Shown here: in pieces, positions 7,804 to 15,300 of the stretch | How positions within the stretch are numbered: the stretch's first letter is position 1 | How the letters are laid out: each line of letters starts with the position of its first letter | Assembly (NCBI RefSeq): GCF_004005845.1 | Contig: NZ_SADE01000001.1 | Location: 1,984,001-2,048,000, forward strand | Length of the DNA stretch: 64,000 nucleotides | Origin: Hwanghaeella grinnelliae | Lineage (GTDB): Bacteria; Pseudomonadota; Alphaproteobacteria; UBA8366; Aestuariispiraceae | Reading direction: 5' to 3' | The notes under the pieces: model-generated | What the model saw: only the letters and a program-made list of their open reading frames with translations | What the model was told of the DNA's origin: nothing | Database searches by the model: none | Made by a program: the position numbers and the translations under genes

Positions 7804-10677
7804 TTAGGTCTGCGCGATTGTCTGCCCGAAATCCGAATCGGTGAGATCATTGGCGGTAATGCCATTCATAATGATCTCCATGTCCGCAACCGCATCGCCG
7901 TTAAGGTCGATCTCAAGTGTTTCCGTGCCGTCGACAAAACGCGCTTCGGTATTGCCGGATTCAGAGAACCCAGCGGCGCCGATATAGGCGAAGGTGCCTT
8001 GTATTAGGGTGGAAATGTCGATCTCGTCGGTTCCGGCCTGGAAATTGGTGATCTGCTCCAATTCACCCACGTCGGCATCGGTTTGAGCGACATACTCGAA
8101 AATATCACTGGCCACGCTCGCCCCGGTTGCAACATCACCTCCATCACCCAGAGTGAATATCGTGCCGCTGGCACCGATATTGATGATCGTGTCGTTACCG
8201 ACGCCGCCAAAGACAAATTCGACCCCATCCACGTTCGCAAAGCTACCGATACTGTCGATCGTGATTGTATCGGCCCCAGTCCCGGTAAACGTAATATCGG
8301 TGTTCACCTGACTGCCTGCTTCGAAGATCAAATCGATGCCGGTCGTGGAATTCCCTTCAATCTTTTCGAAATCGTTGATGACTGCGCTGTTGGCCGTGTC
8401 GTCAAGCAAGATGAGCGTATCAATATCGTTACCGCTGCCACCGCCGTCATAGTCCGAAGTAGAGTCAAGCGCGGTCAGAAGTGAAACGAAATCATCACCA
8501 TCGCCGCCCTGAAAATTTTTCAGGTCGAGCACGGTTACATCATTCCCACCATTGCCCAGACTGAGAAGATCGGCGTCGTCGAAGTCCCCCAAGTCAATGA
8601 TCGGACTGTTTCCGACTGTCGAATTCAAAAACAGGGATTCCGACGTTCCAATGACACCGTTGATAAACTCGAAATTCACAACGGATGCTGTATTCGACGA
8701 ACCCGATGCCAGATTCAGCGTATCAGTGCCGGCTCCACCATTAAAAAAGCCGCCCGAAAGTGGATCGGAATTCATCGTGATAGTATCCGACCCGCCGCCC
8801 AAATTGACGTCTTCGGCGCTGGAATCCAAGAGTTCCAGAATGTCCGCACCGGCCCCGCCGGCGATGGTTTCCGTATTCGCGACTGTAATGTTGTTTCCGC
8901 CATCGGCGAGACTTAACTCATCGAACGCGCCGCTGCCGAGATCAAAACTAACACCGAACGCCTCGTTGCCCATGACAACGTTCTGTGTCCCGCCCAGCGC
9001 GCTGGACACCAACTCGACTTCGCCTAAAAGCAGGTTCACCTCGACGTCGGTGTTGATGTTCACCGTGTCAAAACCGCCCCCCATATTGGCGCTTATGAAG
9101 GAAATGCCGCTTATGCCGGAACCAATATTAAATGTGTTATCGGTGTCGTCCCCGGTAAAATTCGCGTCGAGCGGCCCACTATTTGTATTGAAGATCACCG
9201 TTCCAGTTCCGGCGATCGCGATGCTGTGAAGTTCCGAGCCGGTCATATCACCGAATTGAACGTCTTCGATGCCGTCGACCGTGAAGCTGTGGGACGTCAC
9301 GTCGTTTATTAAGATCGCTTGGGCGCCGGTATTGGTGACATCGATAATGCTGTCGCCACCTTCGAGGGTTCCCACGATCGTTACAGCCACTTCGCCCCCG
9401 ATGACTTCAATGCGGTCTGGTGCGGCGGTTAGAGTGACCGTCGAGCTAGAATTGACTTGGATAATGTTTTCTTCACCAAGGCTGCCACCGCCATCACCAC
9501 CGCCATCATCGATAACAGGATCCGGTGGCGGAGGGGGTGGTGGCGATGGTGGCGGTGGCGGTGGCGGTGGCGCCAGCCCTGGCGGCGCGACATTTGGCAC
9601 TATCGGCGGCGGCGGCGTTGGTGCTGCTGCAAGTGAGTCGTCGCCTGAAGTTTGCGGGAGCGCCTCTCCGGTCGACTCACCCTCGCCGCCTTCACCCTCG
9701 CCGCCTTCACCCTCGCCGTCTTCACCGTCGCCGTCTTCACCGTCGCCGCCTTCACCCTCGCCGTCTTCACCGTCGCCGTCTTCACCTTCGCCGTCTTCAC
9801 CTTCGCCGTCTTCACCCTCGCCGTCTTCACCCTCGCCGTCTTCACCTTCGCCGTCTTCACCTTCACCGTCTTCACCTTCGCCGTCTTCGCCCTCGGTGTT
9901 TTCGCCCTCTCCGGCATTTCCCTCAGCGCCACTGCCGGCTCCCCCGCCGCCATTGTTTCCGTCAGCGCCGGTGGGAAGATTCTGGTTGGCGGGTAATTGG
10001 ACGGGCAATTGGCGCAGGGCACCACCGAACTGGGATTGAATTTCGCCCAGCGAGCGTGGAGCCGGGGGCGTCGGGGGTGCAAGAGGGTTCGTGGTATTTG
10101 TGTACGAGTTGGGCGTGGTCAGCGAAACGGTACCGCCCTGGGTCGTGACCGTCAGTTCGCCCAGCTGCTGTCCGGGCTCCTGCAGCAGGACGATTTCATC
10201 ATCGTCCCCCGCGCCGGCGGTGCCGCGGATCCCGATCGTCGCAGTCGGCGTAACGATCGTCATATTGTTGTCGCCCGATTTCGCAACTTGCCCACTGACG
10301 AAGGAAAACGCCCCCTGCGCCAGGTTCATCACCATGTTGCTATCGGCGCCGCCGGCATCATAGACGTAACTGTCGATCGTCAGTCTTGCATCTGGCCCGA
10401 GGGAAAACGTGCTGCCGTCATCAAATGACAGACCGACACCGCCGCCGGCAGCGGTTTCGAATGTGTCGTCCTGAAAAACCGGCGTGCCGACTTCAGCTTG
10501 AACCGTTTCGCCCGTGGCGCGGACAATCGTCGCCGCGCCGGTCAGGCTTGCCACGCTGCCAATACTGGGCGCACCTTGGGCCAACTGGATATGAGGCGTG
10601 TGGGAATCGTTTTCGTGCAATGCCTGGACCGATAGAACGGCATCCTGTTCACGGTTGGAATCGTTGTCTGTCGGCAT
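7804..10677 (-). CDS. FecR-domain repeat protein, paralogue, probable type I secretion substrate
   Basis: 957 residues. The first 250 residues are nearly the same as those of the 1633-residue neighbour: FecR-like domain with TGETVQAEVGTPVFQDDTFETAAG and TPTATIGIRGTAGAG, then LGEIQSQFGGALRQLPV. A tandem acidic repeat EDGEG (about residues 257-334) replaces the DGPGD repeat of the neighbour. A proline-rich linker and about 500 residues of RTX-like repeats follow. The serralysin-like tail (TETLEIDLNGDAVADMEIIMNGI, then DSDFGQ) supports type I export. GGAGA lies 8 bases before the ATG. It is transcribed toward the second paralogue and the ABC/HlyD pair, so all four genes could share one transcript. 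Confidence 0.87.
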   Translation of the reverse strand: MPTDNDSNREQDAVLSVQALHENDSHTPHIQLAQGAPSIGSVASLTGAATIVRATGETVQAEVGTPVFQDDTFETAAGGGVGLSFDDGSTFSLGPDARLTIDSYVYDAGGADSNMVMNLAQGAFSFVSGQVAKSGDNNMTIVTPTATIGIRGTAGAGDDDEIVLLQEPGQQLGELTVTTQGGTVSLTTPNSYTNTTNPLAPPTPPAPRSLGEIQSQFGGALRQLPVQLPANQNLPTGADGNNGGGGAGSGAEGNAGEGENTEGEDGEGEDGEGEDGEGEDGEGEDGEGEDGEGEDGEGEDGDGEDGEGEGGDGEDGDGEDGEGEGGEGEGGEGESTGEALPQTSGDDSLAAAPTPPPPIVPNVAPPGLAPPPPPPPPSPPPPPPPDPVIDDGGGDGGGSLGEENIIQVNSSSTVTLTAAPDRIEVIGGEVAVTIVGTLEGGDSIIDVTNTGAQAILINDVTSHSFTVDGIEDVQFGDMTGSELHSIAIAGTGTVIFNTNSGPLDANFTGDDTDNTFNIGSGISGISFISANMGGGFDTVNINTDVEVNLLLGEVELVSSALGGTQNVVMGNEAFGVSFDLGSGAFDELSLADGGNNITVANTETIAGGAGADILELLDSSAEDVNLGGGSDTITMNSDPLSGGFFNGGAGTDTLNLASGSSNTASVVNFEFINGVIGTSESLFLNSTVGNSPIIDLGDFDDADLLSLGNGGNDVTVLDLKNFQGGDGDDFVSLLTALDSTSDYDGGGSGNDIDTLILLDDTANSAVINDFEKIEGNSTTGIDLIFEAGSQVNTDITFTGTGADTITIDSIGSFANVDGVEFVFGGVGNDTIINIGASGTIFTLGDGGDVATGASVASDIFEYVAQTDADVGELEQITNFQAGTDEIDISTLIQGTFAYIGAAGFSESGNTEARFVDGTETLEIDLNGDAVADMEIIMNGITANDLTDSDFGQTIAQT
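9675..9907. repeat. 15-bp tandem repeat coding EDGEG
   Basis: About 15 imperfect copies of a 15-base unit (plus-strand form tcgccgtcttcaccc/t) in the 957-residue FecR protein gene. Period and position within the protein match the DGPGD array of the paralogue, but the encoded pentapeptide is different, so the two linkers expanded independently. Confidence 0.95.
10097..10584. repeat. Long direct repeat (FecR domain), copy 2
   Basis: Partner of the 6775-7262 copy. It covers the FecR domain of the 957-residue protein, including the shared TPTATIGIRGT and FETAAG motifs. The high nucleotide similarity, against strongly divergent downstream repeats, suggests recent duplication or gene conversion limited to the N-terminal module. 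Confidence 0.85.
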
Positions 10678-11013
10678 CCCACAAGTCTCCGCGCGTGATC
10701 ATGGCTCAGACACGCACAGCTGGGTCCACGCAAATCGACGTAGACTTTATTACCTGCCACAGCACGGAAGTTTCCGTAGCCCCCAATACAGGTAAGACTT
10801 TACCGTCGGCAGGGTCCTAAACGCAATTCTTTGTCGTCAACAGCCAGAGACAATTGTTACCGTTCAAACTGCCTGCCATGAGGTCCCGGCTTGAGCGGTG
10901 CAAGAATCGCCCGAAACTCTTCGCGTCGGCTTTGTCAGCCGCCGAAGCTCGCAGCCGCACTCTCCGGCTTTGTAAATAATTTCATTTTTAAAAATGTTTG
11001 GAAGGTTTTTCTT
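10678..11013. other. Divergent intergenic region, FecR gene / neuB-like gene
   Basis: 336 bases between the minus-strand FecR gene and the plus-strand NeuB-type gene. The right end (10970-11010) is very AT-rich and carries the palindrome at 10983-10996. A TTG at 10891 opens the same frame as the NeuB gene, but nothing upstream of it resembles a ribosome site, and the family normally starts at the ATG at 11014. No other gene seen. Confidence 0.6.
10983..10996. promoter_or_regulatory. Perfect 14-bp palindrome before the NeuB-type gene
   Basis: CATTTTTAAAAATG is a perfect palindrome ending 17 bases before the ATG at 11014 and just before the GAAGG ribosome site. It could be an operator or simply the AT-rich leader. 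It resembles the 7533-7550 palindrome only in being AT-rich. Confidence 0.35.
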
Positions 11014-12024
11014 ATGTCACACTTTAAAGGGTTCCCAGCGGATCGGACCTTTATCGTCGCCGAAGTCGGCAACAATCATGAAGGGTCCGCAGCCGTAGCG
11101 GCCGATCTGGTAAAGGAAGCGGCGAAAGCCGGTGTCGACGCGGTAAAGTTCCAGACTTTCCGAACGGAAGAATTCATCAGTCCCAGGCAGGAGGAACGGT
11201 TCGCCCGAATGCAGCGATTCGAACTCTCTGAGGCGGAATTTACCGATCTGGCTGAACTTGCCCATTCCTGCGGCCTCTTTTTCATGTCTACCCCGCTGGA
11301 CCATTCCAGTGCCCGGTTTCTGGGGGGCATCGTAGACATCATGAAAGTCGCGTCCGGCGATATCACCCACCTGCCCTTGATCCGGGAGGTTTCACAGCAT
11401 GGCATGCCAATGGTGATCTCGACTGGAAACGCCACCTTACCGGAAATCGACATTGCCATGGAGGCCGCCCAAACCGCCCGACCGGAGGCGTCCCAAGATG
11501 CGGAAATTGCGCTGCTTCACTGCGTATCCGCTTATCCCACACCAGATGAAGAGGCTAATTTGGCGGCTATGTCGACGTTACGGCAGCGCTACGGATGTCC
11601 GATAGGGTATTCCGATCACACGTCTGGGATTTCCGTGGCTGTGCTTGCGGTCGCCGCCGGAGCCAGAATCATCGAAAAACATTTTACACTTGATAACAAT
11701 TACTCGGATTTCCGGGACCATCAATTGTCGGCGGATCCCGCCGCGATGGCGGAAATGGTTGCGGAAATCCGGCAGGCCGAACTCGTTCTTGGGACCGGCG
11801 AAAAATCCCCCCGAGCGTGCGAATCCCCATCCCGGATTGAAATCAGACGGTCGATCGCCATCGGCAAACCCGTCGCAGCAGGCACAGTATTGACCGAAGA
11901 ACATTTGGTATGGTTGCGGCCCGGCGACGGTCTTCAACCGGGCGACGAAACTAGTATTCTGGGGCGGAAAGCTGCGCATGATTTGATGCCCGGCACATTT
12001 CCCAAGGTTGACGACTTCCTTTAA
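11014..12024 (+). CDS. N-acetylneuraminate/legionaminate/pseudaminate synthase (NeuB family)
   Basis: 336 residues from the ATG at 11014, which has GAAGG 8 bases upstream. NeuB enzymes condense phosphoenolpyruvate with an N-acetylhexosamine-derived sugar to make nine-carbon nonulosonic acids. Visible family marks: FIVAEVGNNHEGS at the start, DAVKFQTF, FMSTPLD, MKVASGD, the metal-binding IGYSDHTSGI and IEKHFTLD histidines, and a C-terminal SAF-type domain (about residues 275-336: RRSIAIGKPVAAGTVLTEEHL). Which nonulosonate is made cannot be told from sequence. No NeuA/NeuC or Pse/Leg partners are nearby, so the gene is isolated from the rest of its pathway. It is divergent from the FecR/secretion module, which suggests a link between surface proteins and surface glycan. 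Confidence 0.9.
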   Translation: MSHFKGFPADRTFIVAEVGNNHEGSAAVAADLVKEAAKAGVDAVKFQTFRTEEFISPRQEERFARMQRFELSEAEFTDLAELAHSCGLFFMSTPLDHSSARFLGGIVDIMKVASGDITHLPLIREVSQHGMPMVISTGNATLPEIDIAMEAAQTARPEASQDAEIALLHCVSAYPTPDEEANLAAMSTLRQRYGCPIGYSDHTSGISVAVLAVAAGARIIEKHFTLDNNYSDFRDHQLSADPAAMAEMVAEIRQAELVLGTGEKSPRACESPSRIEIRRSIAIGKPVAAGTVLTEEHLVWLRPGDGLQPGDETSILGRKAAHDLMPGTFPKVDDFL

Positions 12025-12208
12025 TCCATCTCTAAGTACCGCGAGATCCTTAAATATCGATAAAATTTTAACTAAATTTTCGGGAGACTTTAACAATATT
12101 CCGCTGATGTTTGCGTTTTCCAATAGGAATAAGCTTCCAAAAACCGTATTCTAACATCGATAATAGTCGACAGCGTACGGAATGGATCCCCCCATTTCCA
12201 AACATGTC

Positions 12209-12238
12209 TTCAACCTTTTTTGGGGCCAAAAGGTTGAA
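12209..12238. other. Inverted repeat with 11-bp stem
   Basis: TTCAACCTTTT pairs with AAAAGGTTGAA around an 8-base loop (ttggggcc). No T-run follows on the plus strand, so it is a poor intrinsic terminator for the NeuB-type gene 185 bases upstream. It could be an operator or a leader hairpin of the giant RTX transcript. Confidence 0.5.
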
Positions 12239-12301
12239 ATCCAACAGGCGTTCCTACGCCAAAAACTCTTGAATTATCGGGGGATCTGGCGACTTTCGCA
12301 T

Positions 12302-12317
12302 TGTGACCTGCGTCACG
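12302..12317. promoter_or_regulatory. CRP-type binding site candidate
   Basis: TGTGACCTGCGTCACG fits the TGTGA-N6-TCACA consensus of CRP at nine of ten positions; GTGAC/GTCAC is a perfect inverted repeat. Its centre is about 80 bases upstream of the ATG of the 1940-residue RTX protein gene. The CRP-like regulator encoded at 58009-58710 has the RETVAR recognition helix expected to read GTGA half-sites. Confidence 0.55.
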
Positions 12318-12388
12318 GCGCATTTTTTAAAACTGCCTATTATTGAGTACTGGGTCGATAGAGACATAAAATTCGAAGGTAAGCGGTT

Positions 12389-15300
12389 ATGGCCACCAAT
12401 CAGAGCAACGGACAGGACGCTGGCGCGCATGCTGGCAAATCCGTCGCCGATCTAACGCCGGACTATGTGTTCGATGGCACGTCGGCCGCTATTGTGGTTC
12501 CGGTCGGCGATGCACTGCTAAATGCCGAATACAGCCGCAGCGGGCCCGACCTACTCTTGGAAACGCCGGACGGCCAACTGATCCTGGTCACAGACTATTT
12601 CGCTCAGGAAATCCCACCCGACCTCTTCACCCTTGCCGGGTCTCGCATAACCGCGGATGTCGCCGCAAAACTTGCCGGACCGCGCGCGCCTGGCCAAGTC
12701 GCGCAAAATGGCGAACTTTCGACCCTGGAAGAACCGATCGGGACTGTCGACACGACAAAGGGTGTTATCACGGTAATCCGAGCGGACGGTACACAGGTCA
12801 CGCTGAATGAAGGCGATGCGCTGTTCCAAGGCGACACGTTGGTCAGTGGCGCGGATTCCGCGATCGGCATCATCTTTTCCGACAAAAGCACCATGTCGAT
12901 GGCGGCAAACGCCCGCATCATCCTGGACGAATTGATCTATGACCCGCAGGACATGGCTTCCAACAGCCAAGTCTTCAACGTCATCCAAGGCGCCTTCATG
13001 TTTACCGGCGGCGCTATAGGCAAAAGCGATCCGGAAGACGTTTCCGTCAAAACGCCGGTTGCCACGATCGGAATCCGCGGCACGAAATTCGGCGTCAATG
13101 TCGACGCCTTGGACGGATCGACAAACGTCACCATTTTCGAAGGCGCTGTCTTCGTTCAAAACGGCGGCGGAAGCGTGCTGCTGACCGGTATCGGCGAAAC
13201 CACGCTAATTTCTTCCTACACCCTGCCCCCGTCCGATCCGGAACACCTGTCGCTGGAAGAAATCCAACGCATTTACGGCGACGCGATCGGATTCCATCCG
13301 GTCCGTCAGGAAATACCCGACGACCATGCCTCCGCCGACGATGACGACTTACAGGACATTGCAGACGACCTGGACGATATTGACACGGCCGCTGGCGGTG
13401 ACGAACAAGGCAACGAAGGCGCCAGCGACGAATTTGGCGATATTGGGAACCAGGGCATCGGCGAGAGCGGGCTGGACGGTACCCCGCCTGGCGCCGCAGG
13501 CGAAGGCGATGGTGATCCTGGCCTTTCGGGAATCGGCAGTGGCGGTGGTGACGGCAGTGGCGACCCTGATGACGGCGTCCTTGGCGGCGGTACCGGTGGC
13601 GGGAGTACCGGAGGAGGCGGATCGACGGTCACTGCGCTCGATCCCGGCGAGGGTGATGAAAACGGGCACTTCAAGAATTTGCCGAATCTTTCTCCGGGGA
13701 ATTTTTCTGTCAGCGCCCCTCCCGGAGGGGGCGTCCAACAACTCCATTTGAATGCCTCAGCGCTTGGAAGTGCCGGGAATTCAAGCCTTACGCTTCAAAG
13801 TGGCACAACCAGTGACAGTGTAAATCCCGACCTTCAGTCAGCCGTATTGTCCAGTACGGACGGTAGTATGAACCTGACCATCAACGGGTTTGAGGAACTG
13901 GCGATCACGTTGGGCGGCGGTGGCGACACAATCGACATCGGCGACCTTAGCGGCACCAGCATCATTCCGGACACGATCACAATTTTCGCCGGGGACGGCG
14001 ACGACACGATCACCACCGGTGAAACGGTCGATACGCGCCTCGTCATCGACGGCGGACTTGGGAACGACGACATCAAAGGCAGCGAGTTCGGCGATACGAT
14101 TCACGGCAATACCGGTAACGAAGAAGAACTGGCCAACCAAGAAGGTGTCGATGGCAATGACACCATTGATGGCGGCGCCGGAGACGACACGCTGTTCGGC
14201 GATGGTGGGGATGACACGATTGCCGGCGGTGTTGGTAACGACATTATCGAAGGCGGTGCCGGAAATGACGTTTTGTCCGGTGGTATCGCCGTCGTAACCG
14301 AAGAAAACGGTGACACGCGCGTTATCGGTACCGATGGGATCGAGTCGGCAACGGACGATGGCGCCGATACAATATCCGGTGGCGACGGCGACGATCAGAT
14401 TTTTGGCGGCTCGCTTGCCGACACACTGAACGGCGATGCCGGCAATGACGATATACAAGGTTCCGGCGGCGATGACATTGTTCGCGGTGGCGCCGGCGAT
14501 GACCTCCTCGACGGCGGCAGCGGATCCGACACCGTGGACGGTGGCGAAGGCGACGACAGGGCCATCTTCGTTGTCGGCCAGGAGCAGACCGACGGCGTGA
14601 ACGACGCCTATGACGGTGGCGCGGACAGCGACACGATTGTCATCAACTACGACACGGAAGCCCTTGAAAACCCGGAATTCAGGCAGGCTATCCTTGATAT
14701 CCACGCCATGCTGGGCAACGCCGCATCGGGGTCACCTGAAGAGTTCGACACCGCGCCATTCCAGCAGCTTGGCCTGGACATTCAAAACTTCGAAACCGTT
14801 GAACTGGACGGCCCCTCCTTTGCTGTGCTGCCGGAAGATGGACTGAGCGTAGAAGAAGACGGCTCGATCCTGTTGAACCTGGCGGTTGTCGATGTCCTGC
14901 CGGGCAAGTCCGTCAGCATCACCATCGGAAACCTGAACGGGGCGTCCCTCGTCGATGGCGACGGAAATCCTGCCGGTACGGAAAATGGCGACGGTACCGT
15001 CACCCTCACCGTCGATCAGTTGCAGGGCCTGACAGTCGAGCCCGCCGCGGATTCCTCCGACGACCTGGACCTTGCCGTCACGGTCACCACCGTTGATGAG
15101 TTCGGTACCGTCGAAGCCGTCGGCGAAACCCTGGATGTCACGGTCACGCCGGTTGCCGATCTGCCCGACGTGACAGCCGCCTCGGTCGAAGGTGCTGAAG
15201 ACACCTCGATCGCTTTGAATATTTCCGCAACGGTTACGGACCAAGATGGGTCCGAGGCCATATCTCCCCTCGAAGTCACAACGGGATTCAACGAAGGCGA

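Larger units (their letters stand above)
12025..12388. other. Intergenic region upstream of the giant RTX gene
   Basis: 364 bases, AT-rich near 12040-12100. It contains the inverted repeat at 12209-12238 and the CRP-type palindrome at 12302-12317 (described separately). A GAAGG ribosome site lies at 12375-12379. No small gene is convincing. Confidence 0.65.

Noticed and set aside
10891-11013. Longer start (TTG 10891) for the NeuB-type gene
   Set aside because: No ribosome site, and the extra 41 residues have no family match; ATG 11014 has GAAGG at good spacing and the normal NeuB N terminus.
13838-14704. 288-residue minus-strand frame opposite the RTX block
   Set aside because: Antisense shadow of GC-rich RTX codons; it has no start site or family motif.
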